A stretch of DNA of 64,000 nucleotides from CAYFVU01 sp964346645 (GCA_964346645.1 CAYFVU010000001.1:1-64000), one strand, 5' to 3'; positions 8,911 through 18,257 are shown, numbered from the stretch's first letter. Numbers and translations are program-made. The notes: generated by a model from the letters alone, not told the origin.

Positions 8911-11101
8911 CAGCATCCTCCCCTTTCCGCGTCTTCACGCGTTCGGGGAGAAGCGAACGAGAGCTATACTTCTCATCATAATCGCCGCTTTCGCAGCCAA
9001 CACGCTTCTGCTCGTAGTCACCACACAGTTCAGGTTCTCCGGCTACAACCGAGAGCTCGAGACTTTCGAAAAAGGGGCCGTGGCGGAAAGGGAGCTGATT
9101 GCGCAACAACACATGACCTATGTCGACGAGCAGGAGACGAAGGCGCTCACAAAAAGGCGATTGGGCGAGCTAAAGCCTATCTTCTCCATAGATGTGGAGA
9201 AAATTTACTCGAGGATCGCTCTGTTCGAGCAATTCGCCACGTTCGTCAGTCACAATAACACGCTCATGACTCCGGAAGAGCTCATTAGGGAGATAAAACT
9301 GCGGTATTCCGTCGACATTCCATCGGAGGTGACGAGGCTGCTGCCGAAATACGAGGAAATCGAATCGATAATCCCGTTGAGCGAAACCATTCTCAGAAGT
9401 CAACTCGAGAGAGGTGTCTTCGATGAGACCTCTCCTAAAATTAGGGAGGGGGTGGAAAAGATCGAGCTCAGGCGCTGGGAGAACGGCGAGAAGGTCAACA
9501 TCATTATCCCGAGAGATCAACTGCGTACCGAAGAGCGGGCAGGGCTCTCGGTCTCCGACAGTGTGGAGAGATACTCCCTCTCAGAAGTGGAAGAGCTATT
9601 GGTTACGGGGCTCGTACACATGTTTCTCACTCCTACCGCCTTCTACGATGCAGCGCTGACGGAGGCGCAGAAAGAGAAGATACGGAAGAGTGTGTCTCCG
9701 GTAACACACAGCATATCCAAGGGTGAGGTCATAGTCCGCGAGGGGGAGGTCGTCACCGACGAAGACATGGAGAAGATCGAGGCAATTCGCTCGAGACAGC
9801 CGCGGCCGAACTCCAAGGAGAGCCTCGCGATCATGCTCTACATCGGGTTCATATTCATCCTCGGTTTCATTCTTGTGGAGCCGCTCATCAAGAGGACCCG
9901 CAGGAGCCTGCAGCACAGCATCTTCCTGCTCGGCGCCTCGGTAATCTTCTCCTTCAATATTTTCCTGGCGGTGTGGCTCTCGTACATCCCGGTCTCTCTT
10001 CCGATATCGTTGGGTATTCTCACCGCCTTCCTCAGCATGATGATCTCCATCCTCATGACCTCGCGGATCGGTATCATCGCATCGCTTCTCTTCTCGCTCG
10101 GTCTTTTCGCCGTGCCGAGCATAGATATCTACTCCTTCCTGTTCTCCTTCTTTGCGGGTGTGACGGGTATATATGCAATAGAGAACGCCGAGAAGAGGAT
10201 AGATCTCGTGACGGGCACGCTCAAGTTGACCGCCGTCGTGATCTTGCTCCTGGTTGTGATAGGGCTGCTGCAGCAGGAGAATCTCTCCTGGTTTGCATCG
10301 GCAGCGGGGTTCGGTATAGTCTACTCCTTTGTTACCGGAGGACTCACCCTCGCACTTCTTCCGGTGGTCGAGCACGTGCTCAATGCACCGACGGTCTTTC
10401 GCCTGAGGGAGCTCTCGGATACCAATACTCCGATATTCCGCCGCATGATAACGGTTGCGCCCGGAACCTACAGCCATTCCATGAGCGTGGCCAATCTTGC
10501 CGAGTCTGCGTGCAGAGAGGTGGGAGGAAACCACCTCCTCGCCCGCGTAGGCGCATACTACCACGATATCGGAAAGATGGAGCAGCCGGACTACTTTATC
10601 GAGAATCAACAGGAACGCAACCGGCACGACGAGATAACCCCTAATCTCTCCGTAGCCGTCATCAAGTCGCATGTAAAGCTGGGAAAGGAGAAGGCGAAGG
10701 AGCTCAAGCTGCCCCCCGAGGTGGTGGAGATAGTTGCGGACCATCACGGCAACGACGTCATAGGCTACTTCTATTCGCAGGCACTCAAGAAGAGCGAGCG
10801 TGACGTGCCTCCCGAGGAGTTCTCCTACAACGGGGTGCCGCCGAAGTCCAAGGAAGCTGCCATAGTCATGCTCGCCGATGTGATCGAGGCCCAGTCCCGG
10901 ACGCTGAAAAAACCGACGATAAAGAAGTTCGACAAGATGGTATGGGATTCAATCATGCGGAAGGTAACCAACAGACAGTTGAGCAGGAGCGAGTTGAGCT
11001 TTCAAGACATAGAAAAGGTGAAGAACAGCTTCGTGCAGATCCTCGCCGGACACTTCCACAACCGTATAGAGTATCCCGAAACGAAAGAGGCGGTAGAGTA
11101 G
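8888..11101 (+). CDS. 7TM-HD family protein, PgpH-type cyclic-di-AMP phosphodiesterase
   Basis: A 737-residue membrane protein with the PgpH architecture. A first transmembrane helix (about 27-46) is followed by an extracytoplasmic 7TMR-HDED-like domain (about 50-310), seven hydrophobic helices (about 315-500) and a cytoplasmic HD domain. HD ligands are visible: H in TYSHSMSVANLAESA near 529, the HD pair in YYHDIGKM near 557, and HH in ADHHGNDVIGYF near 618. PgpH proteins of Firmicutes hydrolyse c-di-AMP to pApA. Spirochaetes use c-di-AMP, so this activity is likely here, though inferred from family membership. It sits between phoH and ybeY with overlaps at both ends. Confidence 0.9.
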   Translation: MKTRQSSNSILPFPRLHAFGEKRTRAILLIIIAAFAANTLLLVVTTQFRFSGYNRELETFEKGAVAERELIAQQHMTYVDEQETKALTKRRLGELKPIFSIDVEKIYSRIALFEQFATFVSHNNTLMTPEELIREIKLRYSVDIPSEVTRLLPKYEEIESIIPLSETILRSQLERGVFDETSPKIREGVEKIELRRWENGEKVNIIIPRDQLRTEERAGLSVSDSVERYSLSEVEELLVTGLVHMFLTPTAFYDAALTEAQKEKIRKSVSPVTHSISKGEVIVREGEVVTDEDMEKIEAIRSRQPRPNSKESLAIMLYIGFIFILGFILVEPLIKRTRRSLQHSIFLLGASVIFSFNIFLAVWLSYIPVSLPISLGILTAFLSMMISILMTSRIGIIASLLFSLGLFAVPSIDIYSFLFSFFAGVTGIYAIENAEKRIDLVTGTLKLTAVVILLLVVIGLLQQENLSWFASAAGFGIVYSFVTGGLTLALLPVVEHVLNAPTVFRLRELSDTNTPIFRRMITVAPGTYSHSMSVANLAESACREVGGNHLLARVGAYYHDIGKMEQPDYFIENQQERNRHDEITPNLSVAVIKSHVKLGKEKAKELKLPPEVVEIVADHHGNDVIGYFYSQALKKSERDVPPEEFSYNGVPPKSKEAAIVMLADVIEAQSRTLKKPTIKKFDKMVWDSIMRKVTNRQLSRSELSFQDIEKVKNSFVQILAGHFHNRIEYPETKEAVE

Positions 11102-11583
11102 TGGGTATCCACAGCATCGATATCGATACGATGGACTGTGATATATCCGGCTTTCCCTCGCTCAGCTCGGCGATGGAGGACTACGTCATTCGGGTGCTCG
11201 ATGAACTCGAGATAGAGGAGTGTGAAATATCGCTCGTTTTATGCAGCGAGGCATTCATACGGGAACTCAATAGCCGGTATAGGGGCAAAGACGAGCCGAC
11301 GGACGTACTTTCATTTTCTCAAAACGAAGGGTATGATATCGATGAGTACAGGGGGGAGGGAGTTTTTTCACCTCTGTTCGGCGATATTGTGATATCATTC
11401 GAGACCGTGCGCCGACAGGCGAATACACTCGCGGTCAGTGAAGGGGAGGAGTTAAAAAGAGTCGTGCTGCATGGTATACTGCATTTACTCGGTATGGATC
11501 ATCAGACGAATGAAGAGGAAGAGCCGATGCTGAAAAAGCAGGAGGATTTGCTCACACAGCTCTCGGAGGTGCATCTGTTTTGA
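11101..11583 (+). CDS. ybeY: Endoribonuclease YbeY
   Basis: YbeY, the zinc-dependent endoribonuclease involved in 16S rRNA 3'-end maturation and ribosome quality control. The zinc site is the diagnostic HGILHLLGMDH motif near the C terminus. The start is the GTG at 11101, whose first base is the last base of the upstream TAG stop (TAGTG), giving 160 residues, the usual family length; longer in-frame extension into the preceding gene shows no family similarity. The conserved RGKDEPTDVLSF segment is present. The downstream CorC-like gene begins at a TTG overlapping this stop, so the operon is tightly coupled. Confidence 0.96.
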   Translation: MGIHSIDIDTMDCDISGFPSLSSAMEDYVIRVLDELEIEECEISLVLCSEAFIRELNSRYRGKDEPTDVLSFSQNEGYDIDEYRGEGVFSPLFGDIVISFETVRRQANTLAVSEGEELKRVVLHGILHLLGMDHQTNEEEEPMLKKQEDLLTQLSEVHLF

Positions 11584-12350
11584 GGAAAATGTCGCTCTTA
11601 CAACGACTCTTCGGACGCAATCAGAGGGAGCAGAAGGAGGGATACGAGAGCCTCAACTTCGAGGAAAAGGACATGATCCGAGGCATCGTCGCCCTCTCAG
11701 AGACGACGGTAAAGGAGGTAATGGTTCCCCGAATCGACGTGCAGTTCGTCTCCATAGACTCCTCCTTCGATGAGCTCATATCGACACTCACCGAGTGCGG
11801 GTACTCCAGATTTCCCGTCTACAAGGAGACCATAGACAACGTGGTCGGAATTCTCTATGTAAAGGACCTCCTCCAGTATTACAAATCTTCCGAAACGGTG
11901 GACATAGAGAAGATCATACGCCGCACCTACTTCGTGCCGGAGAGCAAAAAGCTCGACTCACTGCTCAGGGAGTTCAAGAGACGCAAGGTACACATAGCCG
12001 TCGCGGTCGACGAATACGGAGGAGTATCCGGCATAGTGTGTCTCGAGGATATCATCGAGGAGATCGTCGGCGACATCCAAGACGAGTTCGACAACGAAGT
12101 AGAGGACATCCTCGAGATAGGGGAGAATACCTATCTGTGCGACGCGCGGGTCGACATCGAAGACCTGAACGAGAAGCTCTCGCTCTCGCTCCCCGAAGAG
12201 GACTTCGACACTCTCGGAGGCTTCGTCTTCGATCTGTTCGGCAAGATCCCGGTAAAGTACGAGAAGGTCTCCTACTCGGGCTGCGACTTCATCATCCAAG
12301 AGATGGACGGGCACAAGATCAAGACGGTTAAACTGGTAATAAAGAAATGA
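11580..12350 (+). CDS. CBS-domain protein of the CorC/TlyC (HlyC) family
   Basis: A soluble 256-residue protein with paired CBS domains (about residues 60-180) and a C-terminal CorC_HlyC transporter-associated domain (about 185-256, with DTLGGFVFDLFGKIP). The core MVPRIDVQFV and PVYKETIDNVVGILYVKDLL are typical. Family members regulate magnesium/cobalt efflux or bind adenylates; spirochaete members were historically labelled TlyC haemolysins without firm evidence. It lacks the N-terminal DUF21 membrane domain, so it is not itself a transporter. It starts at TTG 11580 after GGAGG at 11565, overlapping ybeY; an ATG at 11589 is the alternative. It overlaps the following TPR gene by 4 bases. Confidence 0.93.
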   Translation: MRKMSLLQRLFGRNQREQKEGYESLNFEEKDMIRGIVALSETTVKEVMVPRIDVQFVSIDSSFDELISTLTECGYSRFPVYKETIDNVVGILYVKDLLQYYKSSETVDIEKIIRRTYFVPESKKLDSLLREFKRRKVHIAVAVDEYGGVSGIVCLEDIIEEIVGDIQDEFDNEVEDILEIGENTYLCDARVDIEDLNEKLSLSLPEEDFDTLGGFVFDLFGKIPVKYEKVSYSGCDFIIQEMDGHKIKTVKLVIKK

Positions 12351-14386
12351 TTCGTTCGGCAAAGGGTACCCTCACGCTTATCACTCTCTTTGTACTAATA
12401 ACGGTATTTTCCGTACTGCTTCCCTACTGCGTGCATGGGCAGACCGGCCGGAGTGGAGAGGCCGATGCCACGAGCCTCTACGTCGAGGGCAATGAGGCGC
12501 TGAAGATCGGAGACCTCTACCAGGCGATCGACTACTTCAAAGAGGCCTTGCGCTACAATCCCGATTTCGTGAAGCCGCACAAGGGGCTCGCGGAGGTCTT
12601 CTTCCGCCTCGGCGAATACAGCGAAGCCGAGCGCTATATACAAAAGGCCCGCTCGCTTGCGAGGATGAATACCGAGATCGCGGCGCTCGAGGGCAGGATC
12701 TACACCGGTCTCGGCGAATTCGACAAGGCCTCCTCCGTCTTCTCGTCGATTTTACGCCGAGAGCCGAACAACCTGGAGGCACAGTTCGGTGTCGCGGAGC
12801 TCGAAGTAGCGAGGGGACGGGCGAAGAATGCGCTGGAGGTCTACCTCGGCGCCCTCCGTTCGTATCCGAGAAACAGAAGAGGGTTACTCTCGGCGGCGAT
12901 CCTCTACGAAACCCAGGGAGAGGAAAAGGAAGCTCGGGAGCTTATCAAGACTGCGGTCCGTTTTTACCCCGACGACCCGCAAGTCCACGCCCTCGCCGCC
13001 TCCCACTACCTCGATACAGGAGACTTGGCCAACGCCGAGGTCCACGCTCAGAGGTCGCTTACAGAGGATCCCGACAATAAGGACGCCCTTCAGGTGCTCA
13101 TCGATGTCTACTTCACGCAGGACAGATATGATCAGGCGATACCTCGTATAAGAAGGAGCTTGGAGACGAGCAGCGACCTCTTGCAGCGTTACGCCCTCGC
13201 GAAGGCGCTCGCGGAGACGGGCAGGATCGACGAAGCGGTACGCGCCTTCACCGCCGCACTCCGTACGCGACCCGACGACGAGGTGATGCGCATCGTAATG
13301 GAGGATGCCCTCATATCTCAGCTCGACAGAGATCACGCGAAGCGAGTAGAGGCAGCGAAGGAACGGTTCGCGTCGGCCCGCAGCTACGAGAACAACAACA
13401 GAACCGAGCTCGCGCGGCAGGAGTACCGCAGGGGGCTCGAGCTCGCACCCTACAGCGTCGAAGGACGTCTAGGCTACGCTCGACTCTTCAAGCGCTCCGG
13501 AGACTACGGCAAGTATCTCTCGATACTCGAAGTGGTTGCAGAAGAGGGTAAGGCCGATCAAGATGTGCGGGATGAAATCGAGATATTCGAGAGCATTACC
13601 GAAGATACGGTCGCGAGCAGCTGGAATGTAGACCAGTTCGACATAGAGCGAGAGTTGTATCGTATCGCTCTTTTTGCCGATCTACGCTCCTCGTCTATGC
13701 GCCACATCGAGGCAGAGCTTCCCCTCCTGAACTACCAAGAGACCCTTATGTACGGCTACGAGCATATCGATGTGGTCCACACGGGTCGGGCCGGCAGCTT
13801 CGCCTCTTCATTTCGTACCGCCAGGCAAAACGACGTCGATTACTTCGTGATCTTCTCCTTCGAAGAGCAGGAGAGCACCTTCACGGTGAGAGCTGCGGTA
13901 TATCACGGATCTACCGGCACGAGACTCGAAGACCTAGAAGTCTTTCGTACCGGCAACGAACGGGTGGCACGTGCCTCCATGCGGATCGTCGATGATTTCC
14001 AAGCCCTCCTTCCGATACAGGGACGTATTTACCGAAGAGACGGAGAGCAGGTACTCGTAGATCTGGGTAAGTTCCAGTCTATCCAGCCGGAAGACAGCCT
14101 AAAGATCATACGAGAAGAGGATATAGATCTTAAAAGCAGGTCCTTCGGCTTCGAGTACAGTCCGAACGATGTGTTAGGCGAGATTACCGTTACCGAGGCC
14201 GACGAGCTCATTTCCGAAGGCCGATTGCAGACTTCGAGTTTCTTCGATCTCGTAAATCCCACCGACGTGGTCTTCAAGGCCCAAGCGGAAGAAGAAGGGG
14301 CCGAGGCAGGCGAAACGGCAACAGAGCCGGAAGAGCAGAACGTAAATTCTTCCGCAATCTATAAATCTCTGCTGCGCATTCGCTGA
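12347..14386 (+). CDS. Exported multi-TPR protein with C-terminal beta-rich domain
   Basis: A 679-residue exported protein. The N terminus has a signal peptide (LTLITLFVLITVFSVLLPYCVHG) with cleavage near HGQ. About eight to ten TPR units fill residues 40-410 (for example EGNEALKIGDLYQAIDYFKE and KGLAEVFFRLGEYSEAERY). Residues about 430-640 form a different, beta-rich domain containing a segment like a TolB/CsgG nucleotide-fold (VDYFVIFSFEEQESTFTVRA) and a final region with an SH3-like feel (VDLGKFQSIQPEDSLKII). The last 45 residues are acidic and disordered. ATG overlaps the upstream stop (ATGA). The partner is unknown; a periplasmic or envelope-assembly role is an inference. Confidence 0.85.
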   Translation: MIRSAKGTLTLITLFVLITVFSVLLPYCVHGQTGRSGEADATSLYVEGNEALKIGDLYQAIDYFKEALRYNPDFVKPHKGLAEVFFRLGEYSEAERYIQKARSLARMNTEIAALEGRIYTGLGEFDKASSVFSSILRREPNNLEAQFGVAELEVARGRAKNALEVYLGALRSYPRNRRGLLSAAILYETQGEEKEARELIKTAVRFYPDDPQVHALAASHYLDTGDLANAEVHAQRSLTEDPDNKDALQVLIDVYFTQDRYDQAIPRIRRSLETSSDLLQRYALAKALAETGRIDEAVRAFTAALRTRPDDEVMRIVMEDALISQLDRDHAKRVEAAKERFASARSYENNNRTELARQEYRRGLELAPYSVEGRLGYARLFKRSGDYGKYLSILEVVAEEGKADQDVRDEIEIFESITEDTVASSWNVDQFDIERELYRIALFADLRSSSMRHIEAELPLLNYQETLMYGYEHIDVVHTGRAGSFASSFRTARQNDVDYFVIFSFEEQESTFTVRAAVYHGSTGTRLEDLEVFRTGNERVARASMRIVDDFQALLPIQGRIYRRDGEQVLVDLGKFQSIQPEDSLKIIREEDIDLKSRSFGFEYSPNDVLGEITVTEADELISEGRLQTSSFFDLVNPTDVVFKAQAEEEGAEAGETATEPEEQNVNSSAIYKSLLRIR

Positions 14387-14390
14387 TTCA

Positions 14391-14419
14391 TTGACAGAGT
14401 AAAAACGATATCATATATT
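14391..14419 (+). promoter_or_regulatory. Sigma70-type promoter of the gap-pgk-tpiA-secG operon
   Basis: TTGACA (14391-14396), 17-base spacer and TATATT (14414-14419): one of the best promoters in the window, placed five bases after the preceding stop codon. The leader to the gap ATG is about 30 bases and contains AGGAGGATAG. Confidence 0.75.
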
Positions 14420-14456
14420 TTAACCGATCTTAGCAAAGTCTCTAGGAGGATAGTAT

Positions 14457-15458
14457 ATGAAAATTGCAATTAATGGGTTCGGTCGCATCGGCCGAAGCGT
14501 CTTCAAGGTAGCCTTTGAGCGAAACGATACCGAAGTCGTTGCGATCAACGACATAACCGATGCAGATACGCTTGCACATCTGCTCAAGTACGATTCGAAC
14601 TACGGACCCTACCAGCACAGCGTAGAGGCCAAGGACGACGCGCTCATCGTCGGCGGCAAGAAGATTCAGGTGCTTGCCGAAAAGGATCCGAAGAAGCTCC
14701 CATGGAAGAGCCTCGGTGTGGATGTAGCGATAGAATCCACAGGAATTTTCCGAACCGCCACCGGTTCCAAGGGCGGATACAAGGATCACATAGAAGCGGG
14801 AGCCAAGAAGGTCATTCTTACCGTCCCCGCCAAGGACGAGGTGGACAAGACGATCGTTCTCGGCGTCAACGATTCGGATCTCGAGAGCGGAGACCTCGCC
14901 GTTTCCAACGCATCCTGTACCACAAACTGTCTCGCACCGATCGCAAAGGTCCTCCACGACAACTTCGGTATCGTCGAAGGACTCATGACCACGACCCACG
15001 CATACACGGCGGATCAGAATCTCCAGGATGCTCCTCACAAGGACCTCAGAAGGGCCCGTGCTGCGGCGCTCTCCATCATTCCCACGACCACCGGTGCGGC
15101 AAAGGCGGTCGCTCTGGTAATCCCCGAGCTCAAAGGGAAGCTCAACGGAATCGCCATGCGTGTTCCCACGCCGACCGGCTCGATCGTAGACCTCACCGTA
15201 AAGCTCGATGCAGACCCTTCCGTAGAGGAGCTGAATGCGGCAATGAAGAAGGCCGCCGAAGGTCCCATGAAGGGCATACTCGAGTACACCGAGGATCCGA
15301 TCGTCTCTATGGACATAAAGGGGAATCCCCGCAGCTCTATTTACGACGCGCTCAGTACCATGAAGCTCGGCAACGGCTTCTTCAAGATTCTCTCTTGGTA
15401 CGACAACGAGTGGGGTTATTCCAGTAGAGTAGTCGATCTCGCGGCAAAACTCGTCTAA
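14457..15458 (+). CDS. gap: Glyceraldehyde-3-phosphate dehydrogenase, type I
   Basis: GAPDH, converting glyceraldehyde-3-phosphate to 1,3-bisphosphoglycerate with NAD. At 333 residues it is standard length. The NAD-binding motif NGFGRIGR is at the N terminus, the catalytic cysteine is C154 in SNASCTTNC, and the conserved histidine follows in TTTHAYTADQ. The C-terminal WYDNEWGYS is present. It starts at ATG 14457 after AGGAGG. It is the first gene of a glycolytic operon with pgk (12 bases on) and tpiA, under its own promoter, and is therefore likely strongly expressed. Confidence 0.99.
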   Translation: MKIAINGFGRIGRSVFKVAFERNDTEVVAINDITDADTLAHLLKYDSNYGPYQHSVEAKDDALIVGGKKIQVLAEKDPKKLPWKSLGVDVAIESTGIFRTATGSKGGYKDHIEAGAKKVILTVPAKDEVDKTIVLGVNDSDLESGDLAVSNASCTTNCLAPIAKVLHDNFGIVEGLMTTTHAYTADQNLQDAPHKDLRRARAAALSIIPTTTGAAKAVALVIPELKGKLNGIAMRVPTPTGSIVDLTVKLDADPSVEELNAAMKKAAEGPMKGILEYTEDPIVSMDIKGNPRSSIYDALSTMKLGNGFFKILSWYDNEWGYSSRVVDLAAKLV

Positions 15459-15470
15459 ACGGAGAGTCGT

Positions 15471-16652
15471 ATGTCGGTAAAAACGGTAAAAGACATAGAT
15501 CTTACGAATAAGCGGGTTCTCGTACGAGCGGATTTCAACGTTCCTCTCAAAGAGGGCACGATTACCGACGATACCAGAATACAGGCGGCCCTTCCCACGC
15601 TCCGGTACATACTGGAGCAGGAGGGGACCTCCCTTGTTCTGATGAGTCATCTCGGACGGCCCAAGGGAGAGAAGAAACCGGAGTTGAGTCTCGGGCCTGT
15701 CGGCAGAAGACTCTCGGATCTGCTCGGAGTACCAGTAAAGACGGCGCCGGACTGCATAGGCGAGGATACCCTCTCGATGGCTAAGAATTTGAAGGCGGGA
15801 GAGGTGCTCCTGCTGGAGAATCTCCGTTTCCACAAGGAGGAGACGGACAACGACGCCGATTTCGCAAAAAAATTGGCGAAGAATGGTGACGTCTATGTAA
15901 ACGACGCATTCGGCACCGCCCACCGCGCTCACGCCTCCACCGAGGGAGTGGCGAGACTGCTTCCCGCCGCTGCCGGATTTCTCATCGACAAGGAGGTGCG
16001 CTTCTTCGAGCACATTCTCTCCAATCCGGAGAAGCCCTTTGTCTCAATAATCGGCGGCGCAAAGGTTTCGACGAAGATCGGCGTGCTGGAGAAACTACTA
16101 GAAAAATGCACGACCCTCGTAATCGGCGGAGCGATGAGCTACACCTTCCTCAAGGCGCAGGGCAAGTCCGTAGGAGCCTCCAAGGTCGAAGAGGAGTACC
16201 TGGACACTGCGAAGAAGCTACTGGAGCAGGCGAAAAACGCCGGTATTTCCGTCGTATTGCCCGAAGACCACATGTGTGCAGAGGAGTTTTCCGAAGATGC
16301 ACAGCCTAAGTACGTCGATTCGAGTGAGATTCCCGACGAGCTCATCGGTCTGGACGTGGGTCCGAATACACTGCAGAAACTTCGCGAGGTGATCTCGGAA
16401 GCAAAGACCCTCGTGTGGAACGGCCCTCTAGGCGTTTTCGAATTCGAATCATTTGCAAAGGGTACCCTCGAGGTCGCCCAGATGGTGGCCGAGTGCTCCG
16501 GTACAACGGTAGTAGGCGGAGGAGACTCCGTCTCCGCAGTCAACAAGTTCGGCTTTGCCGAAAAGATCGATCACGTATCGACCGGTGGCGGCGCGAGCCT
16601 CGAGTTCCTCGAGGGCAGGAAGCTGCCCGGCATCGCCGTACTAGAAAAATAA
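15471..16652 (+). CDS. pgk: Phosphoglycerate kinase
   Basis: Phosphoglycerate kinase, generating ATP from 1,3-bisphosphoglycerate. At 393 residues it is full length. Substrate-binding RADFNVPL is at the N terminus, SHLGRPKG follows near residue 62, the hinge segment and NDAFGTAHRAHAS are present, and the nucleotide-binding GGGDSVSAV lies near 345. It lies 12 bases downstream of gap and 14 bases upstream of tpiA in one operon. Its long antisense reading frame (bases 14442-16013) is a codon-bias artefact. Confidence 0.99.
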   Translation: MSVKTVKDIDLTNKRVLVRADFNVPLKEGTITDDTRIQAALPTLRYILEQEGTSLVLMSHLGRPKGEKKPELSLGPVGRRLSDLLGVPVKTAPDCIGEDTLSMAKNLKAGEVLLLENLRFHKEETDNDADFAKKLAKNGDVYVNDAFGTAHRAHASTEGVARLLPAAAGFLIDKEVRFFEHILSNPEKPFVSIIGGAKVSTKIGVLEKLLEKCTTLVIGGAMSYTFLKAQGKSVGASKVEEEYLDTAKKLLEQAKNAGISVVLPEDHMCAEEFSEDAQPKYVDSSEIPDELIGLDVGPNTLQKLREVISEAKTLVWNGPLGVFEFESFAKGTLEVAQMVAECSGTTVVGGGDSVSAVNKFGFAEKIDHVSTGGGASLEFLEGRKLPGIAVLEK

Positions 16653-16666
16653 GGGGAAGAAGTAAT

Positions 16667-17419
16667 ATGCGTAGACCATACCTCGCGGGCAACTGGAAAA
16701 TGCACAAGACCCGTCAGGAGGCCGTCGAAACGGCTAAAGAAATAGCACAGGGCGCAAAAGACACGGACAGAAAGGTCATGATTGCGCCTCCGTTTACCGC
16801 CCTCTCGGACGTAGGTAAGGCGCTCGAGGGGAGCAATGTGATGCTGGGCGCGCAAAACATGTCCTCCGAGGAGGAGGGAGCTCACACCGGAGAAATCTCG
16901 GTGCACATGCTCAAAGACTGCGGTGTGACCGCGGTCATCCTCGGGCACTCGGAACGGAGGCTCGTGTACAACGAGAGTGACGAGTTCATCAACAAGAAAC
17001 TGCATCTCGCCCTGAACAAGGGGCTCGAGGTCATCCTCTGTGTAGGAGAGACGCTCGAGGAGCGAGACGCCGGTAAGGCCGAACAGGTCGTAGAGGCGCA
17101 GCTGAAGGGGAGTCTCGCCGGAATAGGCGAGAAGGATTTCGGCGGAATTACGATCGCCTACGAGCCGGTCTGGGCAATAGGCACCGGAAAGACCGCGACC
17201 CCGGAAGATGCCGATGCGATGCACAGCTCCGTCAGACGTCTTCTCTCGGAGATGTATTCCGAAGCTGCCGCCAAGGACATGGTAATCCAGTACGGCGGCT
17301 CCGTGAAACCGAAGAACATAGACAGCCTCATGGCGAAAGAAAACATAGACGGGGCCCTCGTAGGAGGCGCCTCCCTTACCGCAGAAAATTTTTTACCGAT
17401 AATTCGGTATAACCAGTAA
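16667..17419 (+). CDS. tpiA: Triosephosphate isomerase
   Basis: Triosephosphate isomerase, a 250-residue TIM barrel interconverting DHAP and glyceraldehyde-3-phosphate. Catalytic residues are visible: lysine in AGNWKMHKT, histidine in LGHSERR and glutamate in AYEPVWAIGTG. The phosphate-binding YGGSVKP and GGASL loops are intact. The start is ATG 16667 after AGGGGAAGAAG; an upstream extension overlapping pgk has no family similarity. It is third in the glycolytic operon, with secG 13 bases downstream. Confidence 0.99.
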   Translation: MRRPYLAGNWKMHKTRQEAVETAKEIAQGAKDTDRKVMIAPPFTALSDVGKALEGSNVMLGAQNMSSEEEGAHTGEISVHMLKDCGVTAVILGHSERRLVYNESDEFINKKLHLALNKGLEVILCVGETLEERDAGKAEQVVEAQLKGSLAGIGEKDFGGITIAYEPVWAIGTGKTATPEDADAMHSSVRRLLSEMYSEAAAKDMVIQYGGSVKPKNIDSLMAKENIDGALVGGASLTAENFLPIIRYNQ

Positions 17420-17432
17420 CGGAGTACAGAAT

Positions 17433-17798
17433 ATGGGCTTTTTAGGAATCATGCTTCTGGTCATCTTCGTCTTGACGTCTCTGCTGCTCATCGGACTAGT
17501 GATGATACAGGATGACCAGGGCGAGGGGCTGGGAGGAATATTCGGAGGCTCGGGTGGAGCCTCGATGGGTTCCCGGCAGGGGAACATCCTCACAAAAACC
17601 ACCTCTATTCTCGGTGCGGTATTTCTCATCACTGCATTCGGGCTCGCGTGGATCAACAAGACGCCCGAGAGTGGCAACGTGATCGGCGCGGCTCAAGAGC
17701 AGATGAGCGGAGAGAGCAACGAGTGGTGGAACCAGCCGGTGGAAAACGAGTCCCAGTCGCAAGAAGGGGAGAGTCTTCCATCAACGGAAAATCAGTAA
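17433..17798 (+). CDS. secG: Preprotein translocase subunit SecG
   Basis: SecG, a small accessory subunit of the SecYEG channel. The 121-residue product has two transmembrane helices (about 3-23 and 53-73) separated by the glycine-rich cytoplasmic loop typical of SecG (GLGGIFGGSGGASMGSRQG). The C-terminal 45 residues are a polar, acidic tail. Location after tpiA is the common pgk-tpi-secG arrangement. A strong hairpin terminator follows. Confidence 0.95.
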   Translation: MGFLGIMLLVIFVLTSLLLIGLVMIQDDQGEGLGGIFGGSGGASMGSRQGNILTKTTSILGAVFLITAFGLAWINKTPESGNVIGAAQEQMSGESNEWWNQPVENESQSQEGESLPSTENQ

Positions 17799-17810
17799 GC
17801 GCACACGGCA

Positions 17811-17840
17811 GTCCCCGCCGTCAGGCGGGGACACTTTTTT
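17811..17840 (+). terminator. Rho-independent terminator after secG
   Basis: Perfect 9-bp stem GTCCCCGCC/GGCGGGGAC with a four-base loop (17811-17832), then AC and six T residues ending at 17840. The T-run is immediately followed by the GGAG ribosome site of the next gene, so read-through or attenuation could also set expression of the downstream genes. Confidence 0.92.
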
Positions 17841-17849
17841 GGAGTAGAT

Positions 17850-18257
17850 ATGAAAGTAGCAGTAATCTATTTCTCTGGCGCGGATCGTTCGAGGCTGCAG
17901 AATGTGGCAAAGGGTATCGCTGAGGGGGTCTATTCTCAGGGACATTCTGCGGATTTGATCGACGGAATGAAGGACGTCAACACGAAACTCACGATGTATG
18001 AGTACATTGCGGTAGGAGCAGAGGCCGCCGGTTTCTTCGGAGGAAAGGTGAGCCCTCAAATAGGCAGATTTTTGTCCAATTCCGGAATTGTCTCGGGGAA
18101 GCGCTGTTTCGCATTCATTACCCCGAATGGCATTCGCAAGATGAAGACGCTCAAAGCCCTCATGGATATAATGGAGCACGAGGGAATGTTCTTGAAAAAT
18201 TCTCAAGTCGTGGCATCTTATGAAGAGGCGGAGGTAATCGGGCGTTCCTTAGTGTGA
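17850..18257 (+). CDS. Flavodoxin-like domain protein
   Basis: A 135-residue protein with a flavodoxin-like fold pattern: strand MKVAVIYFSG, a phosphate-loop-like SGADRSRLQNVAKGIAEG, central strand YIAVGAEAAGFFGGKVSP and later strand KRCFAFITPNG. The first loop departs from the classic T/SxTGNT FMN-phosphate loop, so FMN binding is uncertain. It starts at ATG 17850 after GGAG, directly behind the secG terminator. It overlaps the reading frame leading into the parvulin gene and probably belongs to the same operon. No specific role can be assigned. Confidence 0.75.
   Translation: MKVAVIYFSGADRSRLQNVAKGIAEGVYSQGHSADLIDGMKDVNTKLTMYEYIAVGAEAAGFFGGKVSPQIGRFLSNSGIVSGKRCFAFITPNGIRKMKTLKALMDIMEHEGMFLKNSQVVASYEEAEVIGRSLV

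Noticed and set aside
9596..10747. 383-codon minus-strand frame opposite the 7TM-HD gene
   Set aside because: Mirrors the membrane helices of the real gene and carries no signal or domain; the plus-strand gene has intact HD ligands.
14442..16013. 523-codon open frame on the minus strand opposite gap and pgk
   Set aside because: It lies wholly antisense to two enzymes with full catalytic motifs, crosses their boundary and has no plausible domain or ribosome site; it follows from GC-biased codon use.
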